NCBI RefSeq assembly: GCF_000230835.1
Contig: NZ_CM001240.1
Location: 1,682,501 to 1,746,500 of the forward strand
Direction: 5' to 3'
DNA: 64,000 bases
Origin: Clostridium sp. DL-VIII
Lineage (GTDB): Bacteria; Bacillota; Clostridia; Clostridiales; Clostridiaceae
Position 1 is the first letter of the stretch. Each line of letters starts with the position of its first letter. The notes beneath the pieces are model-generated. The model saw only the letters and a program-made list of their open reading frames with translations, did not search any database and had not been told where the DNA came from. The position numbers were made by a program, and so were the translations under genes. Below, in pieces: positions 17,401-25,548 of the stretch.

Positions 17401-17944
17401 ACTTTTGGAAAAGAAGAGTAAATTGGAACATAAATTAGCTTTGCTTAATGATTTAGATAAATTATTTAAAGGAAAAAAATTTGTAGAGTTTGTGGCAATA
17501 AATAGATTAAAATATATTTCTATTGAGGCTTCTAGAAGATTAAAGGAAATAACTCATGGAAACTATGGATTAGAAGTTGATGAAAATAGCAGATTTATAA
17601 TTAGGGATTATAAAAATGGTGGAGCTAGAAGGGATGCAACAACTTTATCCGGAGGGGAAACCTTCTTGGCATCTTTATCATTAGCCTTGGCCTTATCAGC
17701 TCAGATTCAGCTAAAGGGAACAGCACCACTAGAATTATTTTTCCTTGATGAAGGCTTTGGAACATTAGATGATGAGCTTCTTGAAGTTGTAATGAGTTCT
17801 TTAGAAAGAATTCATAATGAAAAACTAAAGGTTGGTATTATAAGTCATGTTGAGGCTATAAAAAATAGAGTCCCTGTAAAACTTATGATTACACCGGCAG
17901 AATGCGGAATGGGAGGAAGCAAGGTAAGAATCGAGAGAAGTTAG
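14450..17944 (+). CDS. sbcC: SbcC, ATPase subunit of the SbcCD complex
   Basis: 1164 residues from the ATG at 14450 (MRPIKLRIKGLNSF), preceded by GAAGGGGAAG; an earlier in-frame ATG at 14432 lies inside the binding site. Walker A GPTGSGKST near residue 34. Two long coiled-coil arms flank the zinc hook (CPVCGSTHH, about residue 577). The signature LSGGETFLASL and Walker B LELFFLDEGFGTLD form the C-terminal half of the ATPase head. This is full Rad50-like architecture of normal length. Transcription ends at the hairpin at 17983. Confidence 0.97.
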   Translation: MRPIKLRIKGLNSFIDEQTIDFDRLTDRGFFGIFGPTGSGKSTILDGITLALYGNVARKSSNYINTNCDKLNVNFEFQISGAEIKRYVIDREFKRKKDGGINSGKCKIVDITNIEEEEVLADGVKTINKKVEEIIGLNLEDFSRTVVLPQGKFSEFLKLEGKDRRDMLERLFNLEQFGDNLSRKLSLKINKERTENSVLLGQLSGYDDISEDILKEKKNILEELKKDLEILKEELKVIEKNYKENEEIWKLQLDLEEYKNKEKVLKEQEEKINKYIEIIKLGEAGAKVIPYINAFENTIKEFKINEIELDRLKATIEKIKEEKESIEKLWNEAKVNKDKKLPQLMIQEQKVKDAIEEKKLVDEIQKKIDILKLQISEAEVVSKRDKEELIKVDEEIKDKNKIVKEHDKKYEKLKIDEQLKEKVQEGILLEEKLNSLKSSITKDNDKKNFLEKENDKTISDGKSLRNIIEKSVKALEEKEKHYEELLKNSPGESKDLVNLKQLMIENEQKWKSHNKLIKEIEFAEEEIKKLNTEVITKKEDEQRHEEELEKIKLKQKEMERENLANILRSGLKEGEVCPVCGSTHHNKEDIVKIEVKNIDDIEKEVQLKEAEIKTINNSIIEKQTRINNFNEKIKINEEEINKLGIKFKEKSLEELQDEFKNLEKALEDYTKDKETLDKDINKLKNDINIKNGEINELRAVVRTNKRQLDDLEKNLKENTEQLNDIESKINTLRAETSVIDFIEKSKEIREIEKEREKIAKIIKSNRELLEVLDKNREKLNNELTMTKEKLTKDNAELKSHEENKEEKLHMIKSKVNNEEDLPLLLSTVKNNIQNINKEFEKAESSKNAIEKEFLDNNEKFIATVSKNKELSKRKNEEESRLEVAIDSEGFNSLDDVKKNLIKKEEINEYKLKVDNYKDSALKVKGAIESLLNKISGKELSEEEYSKVKLLQNQKEVEVNEANEHKIKLEEELKSIKTKLDEQKELLEKKSKLEHKLALLNDLDKLFKGKKFVEFVAINRLKYISIEASRRLKEITHGNYGLEVDENSRFIIRDYKNGGARRDATTLSGGETFLASLSLALALSAQIQLKGTAPLELFFLDEGFGTLDDELLEVVMSSLERIHNEKLKVGIISHVEAIKNRVPVKLMITPAECGMGGSKVRIERS

Positions 17945-17982
17945 GATTACAAGAATTATATATCAAGCTTTTAATTAAAGGT

Positions 17983-18014
17983 AAAAGGTACTCGTTTTAT
18001 TGAGTACCTTTTAT
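17983..18014. terminator. Bidirectional terminator between sbcC and the LytTR response regulator
   Basis: AAAAGGTACTC (17983-17993) pairs with GAGTACCTTTT (18002-18012), loop GTTTTATT. The flanking A and T runs serve both converging transcripts. Confidence 0.85.
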
Positions 18015-18025
18015 TTAAGTCTTGT

Positions 18026-18769
18026 TTATAAGCTAAAAAGTTTCTTTATTTCTTCATACTTTTCATGAGTAAGCAGGGCATCTTTTTCTGTATTTTTAAG
18101 TTTAACTACGTAGGTCCATCTTCCATAAGGATAAATTTTTGTTATTAAGGACAGATTTATAATATAGGATTTATGGCTTCTAAAGAATTGAGAATTATCT
18201 AATTTTTCCTCTATATCTGACAAAGAAATAGAGGTGGTAAAGCTATCTGTCTTAGTATAAATAACAGTGGAGTTTTCTTCTCGCTGCACTAGTACAATTT
18301 CCTTTGTGTCAACAAAGCTTATGCCTTCTTTGTTCTTTATCATAAGTTTGTCCAAGCCTTTTTCATGTTTGATTATTTTATCTATACCATCTCCATAAAC
18401 AGGTTTATTTAGCTTTTTTATTCTGTCTAAGGTCTGTAGTACCCTTTCTATTTTGAAAGGTTTGATTAAATAATCAAAGGCATATAATTGAAATGCATCA
18501 GGCATATATTCCTGGTGGGCAGTTGCAAAGATAATTATTACTTTTGGATTTATATCGGTTAAAATTTTAGCACAATCTATGCCGCTGAACCCAGGCATTT
18601 CTATATCAAGAAACACAACCTCTGGGCGCTGTTCTTTAAATAAGCTTATAGCATCTTCTCCACTATCTGTATCACAGACAACTTCAAAACCACCAGATTT
18701 GTCTAATATTTTTTTTATTATAGTTCTCATTCCCTTTTCATCATCAACTATAAGGACTTTTATATTCAT
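18026..18769 (-). CDS. LytTR response regulator (AgrA/LytR type)
   Basis: 247 residues. An N-terminal receiver (IVDDEKGMR with the acidic pair, VFLDIEMPGFSG with the phospho-Asp near 55, IIFATAH, and K in FDYLIKPF) is followed by a LytTR DNA-binding domain (SFVDTKEIVLVQREENSTV, and FFRSHKSYIINL). AGGAG precedes the ATG. It is the last gene of the nfeD-floA group; its probable kinase partner, a GHKL/SpoOB-type protein, lies at 20991-21842 at the other end of the group. Kinase-LytTR pairs are usually adjacent, so the split arrangement is noteworthy. Confidence 0.93.
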   Translation of the reverse strand: MNIKVLIVDDEKGMRTIIKKILDKSGGFEVVCDTDSGEDAISLFKEQRPEVVFLDIEMPGFSGIDCAKILTDINPKVIIIFATAHQEYMPDAFQLYAFDYLIKPFKIERVLQTLDRIKKLNKPVYGDGIDKIIKHEKGLDKLMIKNKEGISFVDTKEIVLVQREENSTVIYTKTDSFTTSISLSDIEEKLDNSQFFRSHKSYIINLSLITKIYPYGRWTYVVKLKNTEKDALLTHEKYEEIKKLFSL

Positions 18770-18786
18770 AAGAAATTCTCCTAATT

Positions 18787-19176
18787 TTAAAATCTTCTTT
18801 TCCTTCGAGTTTTGCTTCTTGGTTTTCCAACTATTTCTGAAAGTATAATAGCTTGCTTAAGCCTTGCGGATGTAAGTTCTTGTGCAATAGAGTCTATTAC
18901 ACCTTGTGGATTTGAAGAAGCAATTTGCTTCTTGTAAGCTAAGGTATCTTGGTCATAGGGTCTATCAGAATAATCATTTTTTACAGGCTCATTCTCATTA
19001 TATTTAATACTATTGTCAGCATTTACATTAGTATTATCTTTATTCCGCATTGTATCATTTGTACCGAGTTTATCGAAATACTCTAAAGTCTCATTAAATT
19101 TATCTGAGATAATTGTAGGATCTTTTAGAATACTTATGGCAGATCTCAATATTGAAATAGTATCATTATACTTCAT
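18787..19176 (-). CDS. Small uncharacterised protein with a basic tail
   Basis: 129 residues from the ATG at 19176, ten bases after AGGAG; an ATG at 19185 is in frame but touches the binding site. No membrane segment or signal peptide. The middle is rich in N, D and K and probably disordered; a short helix (QGVIDSIAQELTSARLKQAIILSEIVG) precedes a strongly basic end (KPRSKTRRKRRF). Not recognised. Its place between floA (21 bases upstream) and the response regulator (17 bases downstream) means it is in the same operon; the basic tail might bind nucleic acid or acidic lipids, which is speculation. Confidence 0.7.
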   Translation of the reverse strand: MKYNDTISILRSAISILKDPTIISDKFNETLEYFDKLGTNDTMRNKDNTNVNADNSIKYNENEPVKNDYSDRPYDQDTLAYKKQIASSNPQGVIDSIAQELTSARLKQAIILSEIVGKPRSKTRRKRRF

Positions 19177-19197
19177 ATATTTCATTCTCCTAAGAGT

Positions 19198-20184
19198 TTA
19201 TTTTTTATCTTTATTTTCTGCGTCGTTTGTGGTCAAAGCTTGATTTTTATTTCCTGCTTTAGAAATAGAGCTCCTCATACTTGTATCAGCAATTACGTTT
19301 TGCATATCATAATAATCCATTATTCCAAGCTTACCTTCTCTAAGTGCATAAGCCATTGCTTTTGGTACTTCTGCTTCAGACTCTACAACAGCAGCTCTCA
19401 TTTCTTGTTCTTTAGCTACTGCCATTGCCCTTCTTTCTTCGGCTTTAGCCTGTGCGATGTTTTTATCAGCTTCTGCCTGTAGTGTTTGAAGATGAGCGCC
19501 TATATTTCTTCCTACATCCACGTCAGCTATATCTATAGATAGAATTTCAAAAGCTGAACCTGCATCTAATCCTTTATCTAATACGGTTTTTGAAATAGCA
19601 TCTGGATTTTCGAGTACTGTCTTATGAGTAGTAGAAGAACCAACTGTAGTTACTATACCTTCACCAACTCTGGCTAAGATAGTTGCTTCTCCAGCACCTC
19701 CAACAAGTCTTTCAAGATTAGCTCTAACTGTAACTCTAGCTTTAACTAGAAGTTCTATACCATCCTTTGCAACTGCTGAAACATTTGGAGTTTCAATCAC
19801 TTTGGGATTAACACTCATTTTAACTGCTTCTAAAACGTCTCTCCCGGCTAAATCAATAGCAGCGGCCTTTTCAAAATGCAAGTCTATGTCAGCTCTATGA
19901 GCTGCAATTAGTGCATTTACTACATTATCTACATTACCACCAGCTAAATAATGGGCTTCTAATTGATTAACACTGAGTCCCATGCCGGCTTTTGTTGATT
20001 TGATAAGTGGAATTACTATCTTCGAAGGCACAACTCTCCTAAGTCTCATACCGATTAAATTAAATATACTCACCTGAACATTAGCGGCTAAAGATGATAT
20101 CCATAATCCTATTGGAACAAAAGTAATAAACACAGCAATTAAACATACTACTGCTATAGCAGTTATAACTAAATTAATAACCAT
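19198..20184 (-). CDS. floA: FloA, flotillin-like membrane scaffold
   Basis: 328 residues, the usual size of FloA (YqfA, UPF0365). One N-terminal membrane hairpin (about 3-27) is followed by the long SPFH/flotillin domain, including [13 protein letters not shown], a [16 protein letters not shown] segment, and an Ala/Glu-rich coiled region around 215-275. Bacterial flotillins organise lipid microdomains and influence kinases and secretion. GGAGAG precedes the ATG. nfeD lies 21 bases upstream, the standard partner arrangement. Confidence 0.96.
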   Translation of the reverse strand: MVINLVITAIAVVCLIAVFITFVPIGLWISSLAANVQVSIFNLIGMRLRRVVPSKIVIPLIKSTKAGMGLSVNQLEAHYLAGGNVDNVVNALIAAHRADIDLHFEKAAAIDLAGRDVLEAVKMSVNPKVIETPNVSAVAKDGIELLVKARVTVRANLERLVGGAGEATILARVGEGIVTTVGSSTTHKTVLENPDAISKTVLDKGLDAGSAFEILSIDIADVDVGRNIGAHLQTLQAEADKNIAQAKAEERRAMAVAKEQEMRAAVVESEAEVPKAMAYALREGKLGIMDYYDMQNVIADTSMRSSISKAGNKNQALTTNDAENKDKK

Positions 20185-20205
20185 TAATAATCTCTCCTTT
20201 AAAAA

Positions 20206-20703
20206 CTAATCATTTATTTTTTTTACTAATAATTTTACTCCACTTACTTTAAATATTTTAATTTTAGAGCCAGTAGAAATATATTCTCCATCAGAAATCA
20301 CATCGAATTTAACACCGTCTATATCTACAGAACCTGATGGTCTTAGGTCAGTAACTGCAATTCCTCTTTTATCGAGCAGATAATCTAAATCTGAGGAACT
20401 AATATATCCATGTTCTCTTTTTTGTTCTTCTGACAGAACTAATGGTTTAAAGAGTTTCCCTTTTGCGAAGAATGTTAAAACTATGCCTAGCATAACTCCG
20501 AGAATTGCTAAGATAGCTAATGACATAATTAGTGCTTGAGCAAAATTTTGAGCTGTTAGTACTACGGCTAGTATTAGAAATATAGCTCCAGCAATTCCAG
20601 GGACTCCAATGCCTGGAATATGCATCTCTAAAAATACTAGACCAAAGCCTATAATTAGAAGAACTACCGTAAGGACTGTTATATCTGGTAAAAATACACT
20701 CAT
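20206..20703 (-). CDS. NfeD-family membrane protein, partner of FloA
   Basis: 165 residues from the ATG at 20703 with GGGGGGTG upstream; a GTG at 20712 is less likely because it overlaps the binding site. Three to four hydrophobic segments (about 8-30, 33-55, 60-82) precede a C-terminal OB-fold-like domain (GIAVTDLRPSGSVDIDGVKFDVISDGEYI, typical NfeD C-terminus). This is the short NfeD1b class without protease domain, normally encoded with a flotillin, as here. Confidence 0.92.
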   Translation of the reverse strand: MSVFLPDITVLTVVLLIIGFGLVFLEMHIPGIGVPGIAGAIFLILAVVLTAQNFAQALIMSLAILAILGVMLGIVLTFFAKGKLFKPLVLSEEQKREHGYISSSDLDYLLDKRGIAVTDLRPSGSVDIDGVKFDVISDGEYISTGSKIKIFKVSGVKLLVKKIND

Positions 20704-20721
20704 ATTTTTCACCCCCCTTAA

Positions 20722-20738
20722 TTCAGTTAACAGTTGAC
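20722..20738 (-). repeat. AACTG-type repeat before nfeD
   Basis: On the minus strand TTGTCAACTGTTAACTGAA lies directly before the AAGGGGGG binding site. It resembles runs upstream of five other genes in the window. Confidence 0.4.
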
Positions 20739-20990
20739 AATTTACACTTTAACTTGTCAGTTGAAATTTATCACTAATTTAAGCCTTCTTCTTTTAATCA
20801 ATAAAGAACTTTATTTACAAGTAATAAATCAAGTTTTTGATTTGTTTATCTATATGTATATAGTAATCCAGATAATTGTGATTAGTAATATAAAACTTAT
20901 GAATTATACATTTTTGAGATTCAGATGTCATTTAAGGCACATGAAAAATTAGAAATCTTAGGGCATAAATTACTCTGAGAATATGTATAA

Positions 20991-21842
20991 TCATTGTGCT
21001 TTAGGTAAAATTATTTCAAAGAAAGTCCGTTCTTCAGTCGATGTGACAGATATTGTACCAGAAAAGTTCGTAACAATTTCGTTTACAATAGCAAGCCCCA
21101 TACCATCACCTTTACTGCCTTTGGTAGTAAAACCTTCTTCAAATATTTTATCTATAATTTCTGTAGGTATATTATCTCCATTATTTGATATATTAAGCTT
21201 TATACTTTGTAAATCTTCTGATAATTCGATAAGCATATATCTATTATCGGGTTTTAACTTCAACGCAAATATAGCATTATCTATTATATTACCCATGATC
21301 CTGCAAAACTCCCATGGTTCCATATTAAGATGTTTTAAATCACTTTTTATTTCTAGTTCTATATCTATTTTGTTTTTTTCTGCCATTTGTAATTTGGCTT
21401 GAAGAAGTGCATTTACAGCAGGCTTGGAAGTCTTTAGAGCTTTACTGACCCTTACTATATCTTTATAGACAGGCTCTATATATTTTCTAGCTTCGTCAAA
21501 TTCTTCAAGTTCCATCAATGAGTAAATAACTTGAATGTGATTTAGATAATCATGTCTTTGAGTTCTCAAAGTCTTATTGAATGCTTCAAGATAATTTATG
21601 GTATCGATTAAATTACTGCTTCCCTTTTTAAAGAGAAGATTATAGAATATAATACCTGTAATAATGCTATTAATACCTATACTGATAGCTATGACATTAA
21701 TAATAAAATTTCCTTCTATCATATAAGGATTTCTATATTTATAATAGATAAATAATGTTATAAATATTACTTGTATCAAGTTAAGAAATATAGATAATAA
21801 TACTATTTTAGATATATTTTTTACTTGCTTTTTAACTGTCAT
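20991..21842 (-). CDS. SpoOB/GHKL-type sensor histidine kinase
   Basis: 283 residues; GAGGAG precedes the ATG. Two membrane helices (about 12-34 and 46-70) with a very short external loop. The phospho-acceptor is in RTQRHDYLNHIQ (His97), the H-D-x-x-N-H pattern of the AgrC/CitA group. A GHKL ATPase domain follows: N box IMGNIIDNAIFAL, G1 TTKGSKGDGMGLAIV. Output to a LytTR regulator is usual, and the LytTR response regulator at 18026 is the only one nearby with a receiver. The 278 bases between this gene and nfeD hold part of a dispersed repeat but no ORF. Confidence 0.92.
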   Translation of the reverse strand: MTVKKQVKNISKIVLLSIFLNLIQVIFITLFIYYKYRNPYMIEGNFIINVIAISIGINSIITGIIFYNLLFKKGSSNLIDTINYLEAFNKTLRTQRHDYLNHIQVIYSLMELEEFDEARKYIEPVYKDIVRVSKALKTSKPAVNALLQAKLQMAEKNKIDIELEIKSDLKHLNMEPWEFCRIMGNIIDNAIFALKLKPDNRYMLIELSEDLQSIKLNISNNGDNIPTEIIDKIFEEGFTTKGSKGDGMGLAIVNEIVTNFSGTISVTSTEERTFFEIILPKAQ

Positions 21843-21989
21843 GTATTTTCTCCTCGTATAAATAATATCAAGTATATTTTACCATATTTTTCTTAAATTA
21901 ATCTTGAATTATCTTTTTTATTAAATTGAAATTTTGGTCCTAAAATATTTTATAAAAATGAGGAAATATATAACGTTTACAGATAAATG

Positions 21990-21998
21990 TGGTATAAT
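21990..21998 (+). promoter_or_regulatory. Extended -10 promoter for the small ORF at 22038
   Basis: TGTGGTATAAT contains a TATAAT box at 21993-21998 with the TG of an extended -10 element; no clear -35 box 17 bp upstream. The predicted start is about 30 bases before the small ORF. Confidence 0.5.
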
Positions 21999-22037
21999 AA
22001 ATATATAATCAATTATATATTTAAAGGGGGAATAAAT

Positions 22038-22154
22038 ATGCTTTGGGTTAGTATTTTTATTTGTGCTATATTAATTGGTTGTAATGCTTTTTACAATACT
22101 GATGAAACTCCAAAAAGGTATAAAGAAGGCGAGCAAAAGACAGAAAGAAAATAA
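22038..22154 (+). CDS. 38-residue membrane peptide, possible mini-lipoprotein
   Basis: An AAAGGGGG binding site at 22024-22030, an extended -10 promoter upstream and an intrinsic terminator downstream frame this short ORF as its own gene. Residues 1-18 are hydrophobic (MLWVSIFICAILIGCN), with Cys15 in an LIGC context that resembles a lipobox although the start lacks positive charges. Residues 19-38 are polar and charged (ending GEQKTERK). No family recognised. Confidence 0.6.
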   Translation: MLWVSIFICAILIGCNAFYNTDETPKRYKEGEQKTERK

Positions 22155-22214
22155 ATATGAAGTAGTTCTATAGAATATAAAGAAATGACTTATAATAAAT
22201 TAAGATTAATTTTA

Positions 22215-22247
22215 GGCTATCCAATTATGTGGATAGCCATTTTTTTT
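22215..22247 (+). terminator. Terminator of the 38-residue ORF
   Basis: GGCTATCCA (22215-22223) pairs with TGGATAGCC (22230-22238) and is followed by a run of eight T. Confidence 0.92.
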
Positions 22248-22310
22248 AGTTAAAACATATAGTGCTATTTATATTAGATTTATAATTATGTGCGTGGAGT
22301 GGAAATTAAG

Positions 22311-22319
22311 TGTTATAAT
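22311..22319 (+). promoter_or_regulatory. Extended -10 promoter of the L25 gene, with a structured leader
   Basis: TGTTATAAT at 22311-22319 is an extended -10 box. The leader to the L25 start is about 235 bases and holds two potential hairpins: TTGATTTTATC/GATAAAGTCAA (about 22392-22426) and AGTAAA/TTTACT (about 22455-22480). There is no ORF in the leader; no known riboswitch was recognised. Confidence 0.4.
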
Positions 22320-22560
22320 ATAATAGAAATTCCATAAAAGGAAAAATTCAATATATTAGAGGCGATAAAAATTGTTTAATTGTAAATCTAGCTTGATTTT
22401 ATCTTTTCACAATTCTCCAGATAAAGTCAATATTAGAAGAACTCTTAGACCTAGTAAATGTGATAGGCCTGTTTACTTTATTCCAACGTGAATACCATTT
22501 AAAACTATATAAAAAATAATTATTAAAATTAAAGAAATAATTTTTAGGAGGATATTCACA

Positions 22561-23127
22561 ATGGCAGAATTAAAATTAATTAAAAGAATAAAGAAAACTA
22601 ACGGAGCTAAAAAGGAAAGAAGAGAAGGCAAGATTCCAGGAGTAATTTATGGAAAAGAAATAGGAAACGAAATTTTTGAAGTAGATGAATCAGCATTGTT
22701 AAAAGAAATTTCCACTCATGGAGAACACGGAGTAATAAAGTTTGACCTTGAAGGAAATAAGGGAACAGCTGTAATTAAAGAAGTTCAAAAGAACTCATTT
22801 GGAAATAAAGCCATTCATGTAGATTTTGAAGAAATAGCAGCTAATACTAAAATGCAGACTGAAGTATTAATAAAAATTGTTGGTAAAGGACTTTTGGAAA
22901 GCAGAAGTTTGATTTTGCAAACTCAAAGAGATTTAGTTAAGGTATCTTGCAAAGCAAAGGATTTACCAAAGGACGTTGAATTAGATGTTTCTAATGGGCA
23001 AGCAGGAACAGTTTATACATTTAAAAATCTACAATTTGCAAAGAGTATTGAAATTGTAGATGATTTAGCAACTGTTATAGGTTCGATAAGTCAAGAAGAA
23101 AAAAGAGAACCAGAAGTAGAAGAATAG
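22561..23127 (+). CDS. rplY: Ribosomal protein bL25, Ctc form
   Basis: 188 residues, the long (Ctc) form. The N-terminal L25 domain binds 5S rRNA (KRIKKTNGAKKERREGKIPGV region) and a C-terminal TL5-like beta domain follows (VLIKIVGKGLLESRSLI...). AGGAGGATATTCACA gives an ideal binding site before the ATG. Bacterial Ctc proteins are ribosomal and often stress-induced; no sigma-B-type promoter was found here. A strong terminator follows. Confidence 0.95.
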   Translation: MAELKLIKRIKKTNGAKKERREGKIPGVIYGKEIGNEIFEVDESALLKEISTHGEHGVIKFDLEGNKGTAVIKEVQKNSFGNKAIHVDFEEIAANTKMQTEVLIKIVGKGLLESRSLILQTQRDLVKVSCKAKDLPKDVELDVSNGQAGTVYTFKNLQFAKSIEIVDDLATVIGSISQEEKREPEVEE

Positions 23128-23153
23128 AATAATATGATATTTTAAAATGTTAT

Positions 23154-23204
23154 AAAAATCATTTCTTAAATATTTGGAAAATATTTAAGAAATGATTTTT
23201 CTTA
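23154..23204 (+). terminator. Terminator of the L25 gene
   Basis: A 22-bp perfect stem: 23154-23175 (AAAAATCATTTCTTAAATAT then T) with 23179-23200, loop GGA, T-rich end. The 210 bases after it, up to the phosphoglucomutase gene, contain only AT-rich sequence and the next gene's GAGAGGGG site. Confidence 0.93.
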
Positions 23205-23414
23205 TTTATAGGGATAAATTATTCCATAATGATAAATAATTTATTTAGTAACAGTAATGCATAGATTGTAAATCTAATTATCAGTGAAGAGTGATACTAT
23301 AGCTGTGTACTGAAAAATTAAGAGAAAATTACTAAAATATATAAAATAGTTTTTATATATGGATAAATAATGTATAATGGATAAGAGAAAAAACCATGGA
23401 GAGGGGATTGTAAA

Positions 23415-25142
23415 ATGAACTACAAAGAAAAATATAATGCATGGATTAATTCTGACCTTATTAATGAAGAAACAAAAAATGAATTAAGAAGTATATCTGA
23501 TGAAAAAGATATTGAAGATAGATTTTACCAAGATTTAGATTTTGGTACTGGTGGACTCAGAGGTATAATAGGAGCTGGAAGCAATAGAATGAATATATAC
23601 ACTGTTGCTAAAGCTACACAAGGCTTTGCTAATTATTTAAATGATAGTTTTAAGGATCCTTCTGTTGCAATTGCATATGATTCAAGAAACATGTCAAAAG
23701 AATTTGCAAAAGCTGCCGCACTTACATTATGTGCAAATAATGTTAAAGTATATTTATATGAAAATTTAAGACCAACACCAGTATTATCTTTTGCAGTTAG
23801 AGAATTGAAATGCAAGGGTGGTATTGTAATAACTGCATCTCATAATCCTAAAATATATAATGGTTACAAAGTGTACGATGAGTTCGGTGGACAAGTAACG
23901 GATGAAAAAGCAAAGAAAATAATTAATTGTGTTAATTCAGTGGATGACTTCTCAAAAATAAAGAATATTGATGAGAATATTGCTTTAGAAAAAGGAGTAC
24001 TAAATTATATTGGAGAAGAAGTAGATAAAGTATATTATGAAAAAGTTAAAGGCTTAACCATAAGAACAGATTTAGTTAAAGATAAAGCAAGTAATTTAAA
24101 GGTTATATATACTCCAATTCATGGTTCTGGAAATGTGCCAGTAAGAAGCGTATTAAATCAGTTAGGTTATAGTAATGTTAAAGTTGTTAAGGAGCAAGAG
24201 GCTCCAGATGGAAACTTTCCAACAGCATCATATCCTAATCCAGAGAATCCAGACGTATTTGAATTAGCTTTAAAAATGGCTGAGACAGAAAATCCAGATA
24301 TAATATTTGGAACTGATCCAGATTGTGATAGAATTGGTCTTGTCGTTAAGAACAGTACTGGAGAATATAAAGTGTTAACAGGTAATCAAACAGGGTTACT
24401 TTTAACTCATTATATGTTAAGCTCATTAAAAGAAACTAATAAGTTACCACAAAATGGTGTCGTAATAAAAACAATTGTAACAACAGAAGGTGCTAGAAAG
24501 ATAGCAGAAGATTTTGATGTTGAACTTATGGATGTGTTAACAGGGTTTAAATATATTGGAGAGAAAATAAGAGAATTTGAAGATGCAGGAGACAAAACTT
24601 ATTTGTTTGGATTTGAAGAAAGTTATGGATATCTTGCAGGAGATTTCGTACGTGATAAGGATGCAGTAATAGCAGCTATGCTAGTATGTGAAATGTGCCT
24701 TTATTATAAAGAACAAGGAAAGAGCCTTTATGATGCATTAATAGACTTATATGAAAAATATGGATATTTCAAAGAAACTCTTATATCTTTAGAATTAAAA
24801 GGAAAAGAAGGACAGGAGAAAATAGCCAGCTGTATAGAAGCCTTAAGAAATGAACCAATAAGTAATGTTGACGATGTTAAAATCGTTAAGAGGTTAGATT
24901 ACAAATTAAGTATTGAGGAAGATATTATAAATAAGGCTAAAGCATCTATTGACTTACCTAAGTCTAATGTATTAAAGTACATTTTAGAGGATAGTTCATA
25001 TTTTGTAGTAAGACCATCAGGAACAGAGCCAAAGATGAAAATTTATTTAGCAGTAAAGAGCAGCAGTTTAGAAAATGCTGAAAAAGATATTGCGAAATTT
25101 AAAGAAAAAGTAATGGAAATAATTAATGGAAAGTTAAACTAA
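23415..25142 (+). CDS. pgcA: Alpha-phosphoglucomutase / phosphomannomutase (PgcA type)
   Basis: 575 residues. The four domains carry the family motifs: the N-terminal FGTGGLRGIIG, the phospho-Ser loop TASHNPKIYNGYK (Ser near 141), the metal loop GTDPDCDRIGL, the sugar loop GFEESYGYL and the phosphate loop VRPSGTEPK. The enzyme interconverts glucose-1-P and glucose-6-P (or mannose equivalents), supplying nucleotide sugars. The envelope-glycan cluster begins after the next intergenic region, so the product may feed it. Confidence 0.95.
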   Translation: MNYKEKYNAWINSDLINEETKNELRSISDEKDIEDRFYQDLDFGTGGLRGIIGAGSNRMNIYTVAKATQGFANYLNDSFKDPSVAIAYDSRNMSKEFAKAAALTLCANNVKVYLYENLRPTPVLSFAVRELKCKGGIVITASHNPKIYNGYKVYDEFGGQVTDEKAKKIINCVNSVDDFSKIKNIDENIALEKGVLNYIGEEVDKVYYEKVKGLTIRTDLVKDKASNLKVIYTPIHGSGNVPVRSVLNQLGYSNVKVVKEQEAPDGNFPTASYPNPENPDVFELALKMAETENPDIIFGTDPDCDRIGLVVKNSTGEYKVLTGNQTGLLLTHYMLSSLKETNKLPQNGVVIKTIVTTEGARKIAEDFDVELMDVLTGFKYIGEKIREFEDAGDKTYLFGFEESYGYLAGDFVRDKDAVIAAMLVCEMCLYYKEQGKSLYDALIDLYEKYGYFKETLISLELKGKEGQEKIASCIEALRNEPISNVDDVKIVKRLDYKLSIEEDIINKAKASIDLPKSNVLKYILEDSSYFVVRPSGTEPKMKIYLAVKSSSLENAEKDIAKFKEKVMEIINGKLN

Positions 25143-25208
25143 ATTTCCATAGAAAGCATATGAGAGAAAATAGATTAAGGTGCTAGTTAATTATTTTTGA
25201 ATATGCGT

Positions 25209-25242
25209 AAATTGCTATCATCCTTATCGATGATAGCAATTT
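25209..25242 (+). terminator. Hairpin after phosphoglucomutase
   Basis: AAATTGCTATCAT (25209-25221) pairs perfectly with 25230-25242, loop CCTTATCG; the tail TTTCTTTA is only moderately T-rich. Element copy E starts four bases later. Confidence 0.75.
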
Positions 25243-25246
25243 CTTT

Positions 25247-25475
25247 AGGCACAATCAAATAAATAACAAGTCCATTTGCCAGCCTATTTTCCATCATAGC
25301 AGAAGCTCGACTCGCATATGCTCGCTGAGTAAGCGATTCACACAAAATCATAGATTTTGGTTCTCTGCTCATCGGCAAATTGACCTAATAGACACACTAT
25401 GAAGTCAATTTATCTCCTTGCCTGATGAAAAATATTCAAGGCAACCTTGGACCTGTTATTTACTTTCATGTGCCT
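25247..25475 (-). repeat. Dispersed palindromic element, long copy E (inverted)
   Basis: Outer and inner arms are intact: AGGCACAATCAAATAAATAA then CAAGTCC at the left, GGACCTGTTATTT then ACTTTCATGTGCCT at the right. The ATGAAA-type end is at the right, so this copy is inverted relative to copies B, H, J, K and L. The 229-bp body includes small hairpins (for example CGCTGAGTAAGCG, AAAATCATAGATTTT) but no ORF over 63 codons with a binding site. Confidence 0.85.
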
Positions 25476-25500
25476 TACAAAAGAAAATTTAACAAAATAA

Positions 25501-25531
25501 TTGTTAACTGTTACTTGTTAACTGTTAACTG
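25501..25531 (+). repeat. TTAACTGTTAACTG simple repeat
   Basis: TTGTTAACTGTTACTTGTTA followed by ACTGTTAACTG stands just before the GAGAGGTG binding site of the TPR gene. It is the longest of the AACTG-type runs in the window. Confidence 0.6.
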
Positions 25532-25548
25532 ACCTAGAGAGGTGTAAA

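Noticed and set aside
13246..17944. Defence island around sbcCD
   Set aside because: Neighbours are housekeeping or regulatory genes; no restriction, CRISPR, toxin or other defence gene was seen.
20935..20960. AGGCACATGAAAAATTAGAA, possible further element copy
   Set aside because: Only the left end is recognisable; GGGCATAAAT could be the other end but there are no inner arms, so it is not listed as a copy.
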